NCBI RefSeq assembly: GCF_001015055.1
Contig: NZ_BBWZ01000026.1
Span: 1 to 64,000, forward strand
DNA: 64,000 nt
Source of the DNA: Aneurinibacillus tyrosinisolvens
GTDB taxonomy: Bacteria > Bacillota > Bacilli > Aneurinibacillales > Aneurinibacillaceae
Direction: 5' to 3'
Shown in pieces: positions 18,949 to 26,224 of this stretch. The position numbers and the translations under genes were made by a program. How positions within the stretch are numbered: the first letter of the stretch is position 1; the number at the start of each line of letters is the position of its first letter. The notes beneath the pieces are model-generated. The model worked only from the letters and a program-made list of their open reading frames with translations, was not told the DNA's origin and did not search any database.

Positions 18949-18966
18949 TTGCAAATGTGATGCCAA
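18949..18966 (-). promoter_or_regulatory. Sigma-54 (-24/-12) promoter of the acyl-CoA/LIV operon
   Basis: Minus strand TTGGCATCACATTTGCAA carries GG and GC exactly ten bases apart, as required for sigma-54 (TGGCAC-N5-TTGCA). The -12 GC lies about 40 bases before the livF start codon. The adjacent gene encodes a sigma-54 activator. A perfect GCCTGT-TCC-ACAGGC palindrome lies just upstream at 18975-18989. Confidence 0.85.
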
Positions 18967-19102
18967 GCCATCCCGCCTGTTCCACAGGCTTTTTATAAGG
19001 GAAGAAAACAAACGATACAGAATTGAATTAATTTCATTGCTTTACTGCGTCTATTTTGTATTACCGATTCATAAATGTATTGTTCGCCATATAATGCCAA
19101 AT

Positions 19103-19128
19103 AAAAAAAGCACTGGACCAGTGCTTTT
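19103..19128 (-). terminator. Intrinsic terminator of the PAS/sigma-54 activator gene
   Basis: AGCACTGG and CCAGTGCT arms form a stem whose minus-strand 3' side runs into seven T residues. The stop codon of the activator gene lies in the first arm. Confidence 0.85.
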
Positions 19129-20806
19129 AAAAATTGTATTTTTTAAGTTTTCGTACGATGGTAGGCTGGCTCGTTCCTAACACCTCGGCCATTCGATAGG
19201 TGCTGGGGAAATTTTTAACAGCGAGTGCCAGTAATTCCCGTTCGGCTACTTCAACTGCTTCCTTTAAGGTTGTTATTTTTGTATAACGGACAGGCGATTT
19301 TTCATTTTCTTTATACTCAGCAGGCAAATCGTTCGCTGTAATCACTTTCGAGGTAATCGTAAGGATCAGCCTCTCCACGAGGTTTGCCATTTCGCGGACA
19401 TTGCCCGGCCAGGCATAATGGTAGAGAAACTCCCGTAAACTGCGGTCGAATTGTTTAGAAACTGCGTACTTATCGTTTAATTTATCTAAAAAATAGTGGA
19501 TGAGCGGGAGAATATCATCCCTTCTTTCCCGTAAAGGGGGAATCAAAATAGGAAGCACATTCAGACGGTAAAATAAATCTTCTCTAAATTCCCCCTGGCT
19601 TACCATTTCTTTGAGGTTTCGATTGGTAGCTGCAATCACCCGTACATCGACATTTTTTGGCCTTATGCCGCCAATACGCTGGATTTGTTTTTCCTGCAAT
19701 GCGCGCAGCAGCTTCACCTGGAGGGCAAGCGGCATTTCCCCTACTTCATCGAGAAAAAGAACGCCCTTGTGAGCCAATTCGAACATCCCTGCTTTTCCGG
19801 TCCGGTTCGCTCCTGTAAAAGCACCTGCTTCATAGCCGAATAATTCCGATTCAAGAAGTTCATGCGGAATAGCCCCGCAATTAATTTTGATAAATTCCCC
19901 TTTTTCATGCCGGTTTCCGGAACAGTAAATATGTCTTGCCAGAACATCCTTTCCGACACCGGTTTCCCCGAGAAGGAGAACGGTCGCATCAAAATCCGCG
20001 ATGCGTTCACTCATGTCATAAATCTCTTTCATTGCCTGGCTTTCTATGATAACGTTTTCGTTTTTCAGTTTGTTTGATTTTAATCTTTCCAGCTCTTTCT
20101 TATATTGATTGTTTAGTTCGTGCACCTTCTCCAATTCCTTCTGAAGCGCGTTTAGCTCGGAGAGATCCCTTATGTTCGTGACTACTTTTTCAATTTCGCC
20201 TGCCTCGTTAAAAATAGGGCTTCCGGTCATCAGAGTTTCTCTTCCTGCGAAATTTTTTTGTATGACACTTACCGGCTTTTTCTGCTCGACTACTTTGAAA
20301 GTAACCGTTTCCTTTAAAATCCCTCTATCAACTAAAGCGTTAACGTTTTTTCCAATATAGTATTTTTTAGGAATTCCGGTAACCCGCTCAATGGCGGAAT
20401 TCGTTTTCAGGGTGATTCCTTCTCTATCGGTAATATAAATGACATCATAGGAATTTTCGATAATGGTATCCAGTTCATTATTTATTTTACCTAATTGTGC
20501 AATTTGCTCTTTCAAACAATAGACCTGCGAACCATCAACAAGAAGGTAAAGGAGCAGATTCTCTGAGCTCCAGGTAAAGTTTCGATGCAGTATAATAAAA
20601 TGGTTATTGCCAATTTCAACGAGTCCGATATCAGGTGATTGCGTTTTCCACCGGGCGAATATTTCTTCTGCCTGCATGCCTGCTTTGATAAAATTTTCCT
20701 CACATAGTCCAGAGAACAAATGGTTATAGGCCTGTACGCTCCCCTGTTCATTCGTAATCAGGACCGGAAGGGGAAAGCGCTCCAGCCATTCTATTTGTGT
20801 GTTCAT
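19127..20806 (-). CDS. PAS-domain sigma-54-dependent transcriptional activator
   Basis: This is an enhancer-binding protein that remodels sigma-54 RNA polymerase. Residues 1-110 are a divergent PAS-like sensor, residues 115-230 a second PAS domain (YDVIYITDREGITLKTNSA), followed by a coiled coil. The AAA+ domain has Walker A GETGVGKD, the sigma-54 loop GAFTGA, and Walker B VLFLDEVGEM. The Fis-type helix-turn-helix closes the protein (GTSQPTIVRKLKKY). It most likely activates the adjacent livF-led operon in response to a ligand or redox signal bound by PAS. ATG 20806 has no clear ribosome site; the decayed IscB element ends about 15 bases upstream and may have replaced the native leader. Confidence 0.93.
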   Translation of the reverse strand: MNTQIEWLERFPLPVLITNEQGSVQAYNHLFSGLCEENFIKAGMQAEEIFARWKTQSPDIGLVEIGNNHFIILHRNFTWSSENLLLYLLVDGSQVYCLKEQIAQLGKINNELDTIIENSYDVIYITDREGITLKTNSAIERVTGIPKKYYIGKNVNALVDRGILKETVTFKVVEQKKPVSVIQKNFAGRETLMTGSPIFNEAGEIEKVVTNIRDLSELNALQKELEKVHELNNQYKKELERLKSNKLKNENVIIESQAMKEIYDMSERIADFDATVLLLGETGVGKDVLARHIYCSGNRHEKGEFIKINCGAIPHELLESELFGYEAGAFTGANRTGKAGMFELAHKGVLFLDEVGEMPLALQVKLLRALQEKQIQRIGGIRPKNVDVRVIAATNRNLKEMVSQGEFREDLFYRLNVLPILIPPLRERRDDILPLIHYFLDKLNDKYAVSKQFDRSLREFLYHYAWPGNVREMANLVERLILTITSKVITANDLPAEYKENEKSPVRYTKITTLKEAVEVAERELLALAVKNFPSTYRMAEVLGTSQPTIVRKLKKYNF

Positions 20807-20833
20807 CTAAATCGGCAAAGGATACCCCGTCCT

Positions 20834-21405
20834 CTACAGGGCGGGGAGGAATTCGCCTTGCCTCCTCTCGATTAATAACGTCGTGGCTCGTTCAACGACC
20901 TGTAGTTTTTTGTAGCTGGCACTGGCATGTATCCGTGTGCCATCCAGCTTTCGTACATCAAAATACCCAGAGCTTCTTCGCCCAAAGATAAAACACTCCT
21001 GTCCTTCGAAGCACACCTTGTCGAACAACTGGAACCCATGCACCCACTTCGGAGCCGTATTTTTCTGCCGGCAGCCGCCTTTGCGTGATTCCCGGTGATG
21101 CACGTTGAGAATTTTGTCTTTTGACTTGCCTTTACAGTGCTGGCAGGTGTGATTATCCCGCCACAAGACGTATTCTCGCACGTTCCAGAAGCCAAGCTGA
21201 TTACCCTGCTGATACTCGGTTTCCTGTATCAGCGGGTTCTTGATTTTCTGAATGTCAAATTGGGCCACCTCGATGGTGAGTTGACGAATGGGCAGAAGAC
21301 GATGCAGGCGGTCAATCAGCTTGAGATGGCTGTCGACCTTGTGTTGCACCGACGGTGCAAGCCAGCCTTCGGGCTTCCTGCGATTCAAAAAGCGGGCTTT
21401 CCGGT
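20834..21405 (-). pseudogene. iscB: IscB-like RNA-guided endonuclease remnant
   Basis: The readable frame begins inside the bridge-helix region (YRKARFLNRRKPEGWLAPSV) and continues through the RuvC-II segment (LTIEVAQFDIQKIKNP). It then covers the first half of the HNH domain, with CQHC zinc ligands and the KILNVHH catalytic site. After RKGG it jumps to the C-terminal target-interaction domain (FQLFDKVCFEGQECFIFG). Lost are the N-terminal PLMP domain and RuvC-I, the second half of HNH with its second CxxC, and RuvC-III with its HxxDA motif. About 190 of roughly 400 residues remain, so cleavage activity is very unlikely. The frame from ATG 21388 is still open for 184 residues. Confidence 0.85.
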
Positions 21406-21485
21406 ATCTAAGGAACCCAAGCTAGTCAATCAGGGCTTTGATAAGCCCCCACTTCAAGAACCGTTAGGTTCTAAGTGGCGGGTAA
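21406..21485 (-). ncRNA. Candidate IscB guide RNA (omega RNA) region
   Basis: Directly upstream of the iscB remnant lie two tight hairpins. One spans 21449-21478 with CCACTT/AAGTGG outer and GAACC/GGTTC inner pairs. The other spans 21433-21448 (GGGCTT/AAGCCC). In ISC elements the omega RNA is encoded immediately 5' of iscB, so position and structure fit. This is inference without an alignment; it could equally be the left-end hairpins of the element. Confidence 0.45.
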
Positions 21486-21618
21486 TTGACTATGTACCGT
21501 GCTCCTTTTTCTGATTTATCACGGCTAACCATTCATAAATATTGTAACAACAAATAATAATATTGTCTATTTTTAGAATATTTTTCACCCAGTCTTATTA
21601 GATTTTGAAAAATTCGGC

Positions 21619-21647
21619 TTGACTTATAGGAAAAATGTATTTATGAT
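21619..21647 (+). promoter_or_regulatory. Sigma-A promoter of the riboswitch-controlled ykvA-terC unit
   Basis: TTGACT (21619-21624), a 17-base spacer and TATGAT (21642-21647) match the housekeeping consensus. Transcription would start near 21654, about 20 bases before the riboswitch aptamer. Confidence 0.85.
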
Positions 21648-21673
21648 GTAAATAAATAGTATAGTATTATTCC

Positions 21674-21769
21674 TTTAAAGGGGAGTAGCTGTACAGCAAA
21701 GTCGTCAATTCAGGGTTTCCGCCCTCGGCTTTGTTGGCAACGATTGAAGTTGTTAGCGAGACCTTTACC
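21674..21769 (+). promoter_or_regulatory. yybP-ykoY manganese riboswitch aptamer
   Basis: The leader contains the hallmark AAAGGGGAGTAGC at the 5' side and TTAGCGAGACCTTT at the 3' side. Between them lie a GTCGTCAA...TTGGCAACGA helix and an internal CAGGG/CCCTC hairpin. These are the conserved P1 and loop elements of the Mn2+-sensing yybP-ykoY family. It precedes a TerC-family gene, the commonest partner of this riboswitch. Mn2+ binding would stabilise P1 (AAAGG with CCTTT) and so favour expression. Confidence 0.92.
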
Positions 21770-21788
21770 GGTATGGTAAAGGTTTTTA
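21760..21788 (+). terminator. Riboswitch expression-platform terminator 1
   Basis: ACCTTTACC (21761-21769) pairs with GGTAAAGGT (21775-21783), followed by TTTTT. The first arm is also the 3' strand of aptamer helix P1, giving the usual mutually exclusive switch. Confidence 0.85.
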
Positions 21789-21797
21789 TTGTTTAAT

Positions 21798-21836
21798 GAC
21801 CTTTACCTTCATCTGGTAAAGGTCATTTTTATTTTT
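21798..21836 (+). terminator. Riboswitch expression-platform terminator 2 (tandem)
   Basis: GACCTTTACC (21798-21807) pairs with GGTAAAGGTC (21815-21824), followed by a T-rich tail (TTTTTATTTTTT). Its arms have the same sequence as those of terminator 1, so the second arm of terminator 1 could pair with the first arm of terminator 2 as an antiterminator. Confidence 0.85.
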
Positions 21837-21853
21837 TAAGAAAGGAGAATAGT

Positions 21854-22135
21854 ATGGGCAAGTTCACAAGGAGACTGCGTTTTATTCTTAACGTTAAACG
21901 ATTTCTTCCGTTTCTATTCGAATTCTTTACCTCAAAAAGAGTTCCGATGCGTAAGAAATTATTTTCATCGTTATTGGTGATAGGTTATTTTTTATTTCCT
22001 TTCGATGCTATTCCGGATTTTTTAGCCTTCTTCGGCATCTTAGATGACGTAGCCGTATTGACTTTTGTTCTCCAACGAATCGTAAAAATATCGCCGAAAG
22101 AATTAAAAGACAAATATGATATTAAGGAGTGGTAG
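21854..22135 (+). CDS. YkvA family (DUF1232) small membrane protein
   Basis: This is a 93-residue protein of the DUF1232/YkvA family. The N-terminus is basic, and the centre has the conserved KLFSSLLVIGYFLFPFDAIP segment followed by PDFLAFFGILDDVAVL, with the typical D-P-D and DD acidic pattern in a membrane hairpin. Molecular function is unknown. GAAAGGAG stands before ATG 21854. It is the first gene after the manganese riboswitch and overlaps the ribosome site of terC. This supports a link to manganese homeostasis here, by context only. Confidence 0.85.
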   Translation: MGKFTRRLRFILNVKRFLPFLFEFFTSKRVPMRKKLFSSLLVIGYFLFPFDAIPDFLAFFGILDDVAVLTFVLQRIVKISPKELKDKYDIKEW

Positions 22136-22137
22136 TA

Positions 22138-22818
22138 ATGGATTTCTTCTCTCCAGAGTTCTGGTCAGCGCTGTTTGCCATTGTTATTATTGACCTCGTT
22201 TTAGCAGGAGATAACGCGATTGTCATCGGGCTTTCGGCACGTAACTTGCCGAAAGATCAGCAGAAGAAAGTGATATTTTGGGGAACGGTTGGAGCCATTG
22301 CCATTCGTTCATTGTTAACGCTGGCTGTTGTATGGCTGATGAAAATTCCGGGTTTATTGCTCGTTGGAGGCTTACTGCTCATCTGGATCGCGTATAAGCT
22401 TCTTGTCGAAGAAAAGGACCACGAAAACGTGAAAGCAGGCGCGAGTTTATGGGCGGCCGTTAAAACGATTGTCGTTGCAGATACCGTGATGGGATTAGAT
22501 AACGTGCTTGCCGTTGCAGGTGCTTCCCACGGAAGCTTTGTCCTTGTTGTTTTGGGGCTATTAATCAGTGTGCCGATTGTAGTCTGGGGAAGTACACTGA
22601 TTCTTAAATGGGTAGAACGTTACCCGGCTATCATTTATATTGGAGCAGGAGTGCTGGCCTGGACCGCCTCTAAAATGGTGGTAGATGAACCTTTTCTAAA
22701 AGGCCTGTTCGAAGACAATTCCATCCTTAAGTGGGGATTAAGCTTTGTTATCATTGCCGGGGTTCTCTTCTTTGGCAGAGTGAAAAATCAAAGTAAGAAG
22801 GTAGAAAACGCTTTGTAA
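22138..22818 (+). CDS. TerC family manganese exporter
   Basis: This is a TerC-superfamily membrane protein. Members controlled by yybP-ykoY riboswitches export Mn2+ (MntP/MeeY/Alx group) and in Bacillus help metalate secreted proteins. About seven helices are seen, with the metal-binding acidic motifs DLVLAGDNAIVIGL near the N-terminus and VADTVMGLDNVLAVAGA in the second half. It has 227 residues. I start at ATG 22138, eight bases after AAGGAG; the GTG at 22129 lies between that site and the ATG. The start lies two bases past the ykvA-like stop codon. Confidence 0.93.
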   Translation: MDFFSPEFWSALFAIVIIDLVLAGDNAIVIGLSARNLPKDQQKKVIFWGTVGAIAIRSLLTLAVVWLMKIPGLLLVGGLLLIWIAYKLLVEEKDHENVKAGASLWAAVKTIVVADTVMGLDNVLAVAGASHGSFVLVVLGLLISVPIVVWGSTLILKWVERYPAIIYIGAGVLAWTASKMVVDEPFLKGLFEDNSILKWGLSFVIIAGVLFFGRVKNQSKKVENAL

Positions 22819-22837
22819 AGTGGAAAACACAGAAGAA

Positions 22838-22863
22838 AGAGGAGCGATCGCATTCGCTCCTCT
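22838..22863. terminator. Bidirectional terminator between terC and the spore protein gene
   Basis: AGAGGAGCGA and TCGCTCCTCT form a perfect 10-bp stem with a 6-base loop between the two convergent genes. Short T-rich or A-rich tracts flank both sides. Confidence 0.8.
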
Positions 22864-22896
22864 TCATTGCCATTATATTCGGTTTTAAATCATTGA

Positions 22897-23106
22897 TTAA
22901 CGAACTGCGCCTCCGCCGAGTTGTGACTCAGCTAGTGTAATCATACGCTTTACCATTTCTCCACCAACGGAACCGTTTGCACGGGAAGTTTGGTCAGCAC
23001 CAACCTGGATACCAAACTCTGTTGCGATTTCATACTTAAATTGTTCCAGTCCCTGTCTTGCTTGAGGTACGAGAAGTTTGTTTCGACCGCCACTGCGTCC
23101 TGACAT
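22897..23106 (-). CDS. Alpha/beta-type small acid-soluble spore protein
   Basis: This 69-residue DNA-binding protein coats spore chromosomes and protects against UV and heat. It contains the two family blocks, [19 protein letters not shown] with the GPR protease site region EFGIQ, and [18 protein letters not shown] start at the second ATG (23106), since the first (23115) abuts the AAAGGAG ribosome site. It should be transcribed late in the forespore by sigma-G, but no convincing sigma-G promoter was found by eye. A 24-bp perfect palindrome lies in its leader. Confidence 0.95.
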   Translation of the reverse strand: MSGRSGGRNKLLVPQARQGLEQFKYEIATEFGIQVGADQTSRANGSVGGEMVKRMITLAESQLGGGAVR

Positions 23107-23133
23107 TGTTTTCATCTCCTTTATTGAGGATTA

Positions 23134-23157
23134 GTTACAAGGTTTTAACCTTGTAAC
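23134..23157. repeat. Perfect 24-bp palindrome in the SASP leader
   Basis: GTTACAAGGTT and AACCTTGTAAC flank a TT centre, an 11-2-11 inverted repeat 28 bases before the spore-protein start codon. It may be an mRNA-stabilising 5' hairpin or an operator. Confidence 0.75.
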
Positions 23158-23203
23158 TGTAGCTTTATATAAAAAGCATGTTCTTATGCACTGTGTGTAA
23201 TGG

Positions 23204-23320
23204 AAAGTGTTGGATAAGAAAAAGGATGGGACCTGCAGATCCCGCCCTTTTTCTTATCCTACCGGTTCTGTAGGTGGAGAAATGGTAAATCTCCACCTCT
23301 TTTAGACTATCCAACATTTT
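23204..23320. repeat. Three-stem inverted-repeat structure, possibly MITE-like
   Basis: Outer arms AAAGTGTTGGATA (23204-23216) and TATCCAACATTTT (23308-23320) are inverted repeats with one mismatch. Inside lie a long stem (23212-23259, about 18 of 20 pairs, loop CCTGCAGA) and a second stem (AGGTGGAGA/TCTCCACCT, 23272-23298, followed by CTTTT). The inner stems also look like transcription terminators. It is an intergenic element with no coding content. Confidence 0.55.
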
Positions 23321-23384
23321 ATTAAATTATTATGATGAGGAAAAATCCAAACCGTGCTAGCTGCTTCTGTTTGGATCCTGACTG

Positions 23385-24671
23385 TTACTGAACCTTTACT
23401 ATTTCAATCCGCTTGATTTGCAGCCCCTCGGTTTCCTGGACTTTAAACTGCCAGCCCTCATGTTCTATCTGCCTTCCTTCTTCAACTTCGGGAATATGGG
23501 CAGCCACCCACCCGCCAATCGTATCAAACTCCGGATCAGCCTCAATTCCCGTTAATTCCTCCACTTCAGTAAGCAGCAATTTATTATCCAGGACAAAATG
23601 ATTTTCTCCTATTTCCTCAACGGGAGGACGTTCGTCCGTATCAAATTCGTCGCGAATCTCTCCCACGATTTCCTCCAGTATATCTTCCATCGCCACAAGC
23701 CCTGCTGTTCCCCCGTACTCGTCAATAAGAATGGCAACCGAGGTTCCTTCTTCCTGCATGTTTCGCAGGAGCTTTTCTATCGGGGTTGCTTCATTAACAA
23801 ATAAGGCCGGCCGAACAAGTGTCTTCGTGTCGAAGTCCTTGTCTTCTAAGTATCGCATAAGAAGTTCTTTCGTATGTAAAATCCCAATAATATGATCCTT
23901 ATCTCCATCGGCTACCGGGTAGCGTGTAAAGCCCTCTTCACGAATTGTCCGTAAGTTCTCCTCTACCTCTGCGCCAACATAGAGGCAGGCCATTTCCGTC
24001 CGCGGCACCATAATTTCACGGGCAACCCGTTCATCGAACTTAAAAATATTGTTTACATATGTATACTCAACAGCGTTAATTTCTCCACCTTCCAAACTTT
24101 CAGTCAGAATGAGACGCAGTTCTTCCTCCGAATGGGCATGTTCATGCTCACTGGCCGGTTTCAGACCGAATAAACGAGCAATAAACCTGGCGGAGCCATT
24201 TAACGACCAAATAAACGGATACATAATTTTGTTGAAGTTGATAAGCGGTCTTGCTATCCACAAACAAATATTTTCTGCTTTTTGAATGGCAAAGGTCTTG
24301 GGCGTTAATTCCCCCAGAACGACATGCAGGAATGTAATGATTGAAAAAGCAAGGATGAAAGAAAGGGGGTTCGCTACTCCCTCCGGAACATTCCACTCCA
24401 TAAATAAAGGGTGGAGTAAATGATGAATGGTCGGTTCCCCCAGCCAGCCGATTCCCAGCGCAGTGACCGTAATGCCAAGCTGGCAGGCAGATAAATATCC
24501 GTCCAGGTTCTCAAGGATTCGCTGCACGGCACGTGCCGATTTGTTTCCTTCCATCGCTATTTGATTAACCCGGGTAGGCCGCACCCTAACCAGCGCAAAC
24601 TCTGCCGCAACAAAGAAAGCTGTTGCAATAATTAAGATTGCGACCAAAAGTAAATTAATAACTTCGTCCAT
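23385..24671 (-). CDS. CNNM/CorC-type transport protein (DUF21, CBS pair, CorC_HlyC)
   Basis: This is a hemolysin-like integral membrane protein of the CNNM/CorC group, linked in other bacteria to Mg2+ export or tolerance. Residues 1-190 form the DUF21 membrane domain with four hydrophobic segments. Residues about 210-330 are a CBS pair (VPRTEMACLYV, HTKELLMRYL, DEYGGTAGLVAMEDILEEIVGEI), and residues 345-425 the CorC_HlyC domain. At 428 residues it is typical. A GGAGGTGA site lies rather far (16 bases) from ATG 24671, while CGGGGA is closer. No M-box was recognised upstream. Confidence 0.9.
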   Translation of the reverse strand: MDEVINLLLVAILIIATAFFVAAEFALVRVRPTRVNQIAMEGNKSARAVQRILENLDGYLSACQLGITVTALGIGWLGEPTIHHLLHPLFMEWNVPEGVANPLSFILAFSIITFLHVVLGELTPKTFAIQKAENICLWIARPLINFNKIMYPFIWSLNGSARFIARLFGLKPASEHEHAHSEEELRLILTESLEGGEINAVEYTYVNNIFKFDERVAREIMVPRTEMACLYVGAEVEENLRTIREEGFTRYPVADGDKDHIIGILHTKELLMRYLEDKDFDTKTLVRPALFVNEATPIEKLLRNMQEEGTSVAILIDEYGGTAGLVAMEDILEEIVGEIRDEFDTDERPPVEEIGENHFVLDNKLLLTEVEELTGIEADPEFDTIGGWVAAHIPEVEEGRQIEHEGWQFKVQETEGLQIKRIEIVKVQ

Positions 24672-24844
24672 CGATTCCCCGAAGGGTCACCTCCATAATT
24701 CCCAATGATTCCTTATTTGTATTCATACCTCATTATACCATTATACTGCCTATTCTTTAGCTTTATATATTTCTATTCCAAAAGTTTATAATCTTTCTAC
24801 CGCTTGGACACATTCACTAATTAAAACGAACACCTCTTAATTTT

Positions 24845-25207
24845 TTAGCGAGATTGGCGAATTTGTTTATACCGGGCTTCTGTATTCATTGATTGATTAG
24901 AACCAACTTGAAAAATTGAGGATGAAGAAATATCCACGACGTTGACCTGATTTACTTTAATCCACGGGGACTTGTTCTTTACAGTCATGTCAACATTTTC
25001 TTGAACAGTAGGTTGGGAAATAGGAATACTGAATACTGAGTAGTGGGAGAAATCTGCTTCATTTTCAGTAAAGGCAGGAAGATCACGTTCTAGTTCAATT
25101 GTTTTTGAGCGAGGTTTTACCTTGACTGCATCCCCTATGTGAACGATAGCGCTTGATGAAACACTGAGAATTTCAATCTTTTTAACAACTGATATTCTTA
25201 CACTCAC
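24845..25207 (-). CDS. gerPE: Spore germination protein GerPE-like
   Basis: This is a spore-coat protein of the GerP set, needed for nutrient germinants to pass the coat. The 120-residue sequence shows the two GerPE repeats: SVSSSAIVHIGDAVKVKPRS near the N-terminus and SSSSIFQVGSN near the C-terminus, with LPAFTENEADFSHYSVF between. It starts at GTG 25207, whose bases overlap the gerPD stop (GTGA), so translation is coupled. The usual next gene, gerPF, does not follow. Confidence 0.85.
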   Translation of the reverse strand: MSVRISVVKKIEILSVSSSAIVHIGDAVKVKPRSKTIELERDLPAFTENEADFSHYSVFSIPISQPTVQENVDMTVKNKSPWIKVNQVNVVDISSSSIFQVGSNQSMNTEARYKQIRQSR

Positions 25208-25401
25208 AATGAACGGCCTCTTGCTGCCGGTGGTGACGGAGGAACCTGTGTCCCGGTTACAGGCGATTCAGGTGGCGCCTCGGAAACAGAAGAACAAGTA
25301 ATGACCTTCGTATCCCCTATTAAAAAAACGGAAGAAGTAGAAATTTCGAGAATCCGGATGTTTCCAACTGAAAGTTCTTTATTAATTACACTCATTTTCA
25401 T
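25204..25401 (-). CDS. gerPD: Spore germination protein GerPD-like
   Basis: This 65-residue GerPD homologue has the conserved start VINKELSVGNIRILEIS, then SSVFLIGDTKVI and the proline-rich PPESPVTGTQVPPSPP tail. The ATG at 25401 overlaps the gerPC stop codon (TAATG). It would be made in the mother cell during sporulation and placed in the inner coat. Function in the family is known only genetically. Confidence 0.85.
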   Translation of the reverse strand: MKMSVINKELSVGNIRILEISTSSVFLIGDTKVITCSSVSEAPPESPVTGTQVPPSPPAARGRSL

Positions 25402-26141
25402 TAAGTCTCATTCTCCCCACTTGATAATGCACGAACATAATTTTCAATTCCAGTTCGAATATCTCTTCTTACTTTTTTAATGATGGTTTCCCTTACAGAA
25501 TCCGAACGAGTGGCAGCACCATCTTTATTCATTTCATTGAGATAATAATAAATGCGATCATCCATCTGTCTTCTAATATCTTCAATGATAAATTGGTGAG
25601 ATTCCTCATCTAATTTGTATTTATATTTTCTTTCCATCGCATTGATTTCTTTAGGAAGTTCTCGTTTTAAATAGTGTTCAAGCTGATTTTTAATCTGGCG
25701 GAAAGAATGTGATTGTTGAGGTTGAAGCGGGACATCTTCAACCGTTTGGTCATTGGCAGTCAATTGATCAATGTTTCCTAAACTATTAGGAGTAACGCCA
25801 ATATTTAAAGTTCCTTCGAGTTTCTCAACCTTTAATTGGTCGAATTTGTATTCCATTTTTTCTACAATAACCGGGCGCTGGGTTTTCAACAGGCTAATTT
25901 CACGCTGCAGCTGCTGAACTGTCTTTGCCAGTTGATTTATTGATCCTTGCTGCTGTGCGGCAACTTCATCCTGCAGTTCCCGGATCCTCTCCTCTACTTG
26001 AGCGATCGGCGCTTCCTGTTCTACGGTAACTTTTTCCTGCAACTGCTGAATAATCGTCTCTAATTGGTTCATTTTCTCGGTTTGCCAGTTTATATGGGCA
26101 TACATCTGTTGAAAAAATGATTGCATATTACCGGGATACAT
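25401..26141 (-). CDS. gerPC: Spore germination protein GerPC-like
   Basis: This is a coiled-coil spore protein of the GerPC family (246 residues). The N-terminal motif YPGNMQSFFQQMYAHI is followed by a long heptad region (residues 25-95). The core then reads VEKLEGTLNIGVTPN and the C-terminal helical part DRIYYYLNEM. I begin at ATG 26141, which follows AAAGGGGGG; an upstream in-frame ATG at 26174 lacks such a site. It lies in the middle of the gerPB-PC-PD-PE cluster. Confidence 0.88.
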   Translation of the reverse strand: MYPGNMQSFFQQMYAHINWQTEKMNQLETIIQQLQEKVTVEQEAPIAQVEERIRELQDEVAAQQQGSINQLAKTVQQLQREISLLKTQRPVIVEKMEYKFDQLKVEKLEGTLNIGVTPNSLGNIDQLTANDQTVEDVPLQPQQSHSFRQIKNQLEHYLKRELPKEINAMERKYKYKLDEESHQFIIEDIRRQMDDRIYYYLNEMNKDGAATRSDSVRETIIKKVRRDIRTGIENYVRALSSGENET

Positions 26142-26224
26142 ACAACTGACCCCCCTTTGCTTTATCCTATGCAAATAGGAGGATGGGTGTTAGCCCATAA
26201 CGAAATGATTTATTACAAAGGAAA

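Larger units (their letters stand above)
20820..21485 (-). mobile_element. Decayed ISC (IscB) element of the IS200/IS605 superfamily
   Basis: A 0.67-kb stretch carries the marks of an ISC element. At the 3' side a GC-rich hairpin (20823-20846, CCCCGTCC and GGGCGGGG arms) resembles IS200/IS605 end hairpins. An iscB remnant follows at 20834-21405. At the 5' side two adjacent hairpins lie at 21433-21448 and 21449-21478. No transposase is present, so it is not autonomous. The outer limits are estimates. Confidence 0.65.

Noticed and set aside
18975..18989. GCCTGT-TCC-ACAGGC palindrome as the enhancer of the first LIV operon
   Set aside because: It lies only nine bases from the -24 element, too close for a normal sigma-54 enhancer; no matching sequence was found at the second LIV operon.
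20922..21195. Overlapping 107-codon frame on the same strand inside the iscB remnant
   Set aside because: It is the shifted frame of the recognisable IscB sequence and has no family similarity of its own.
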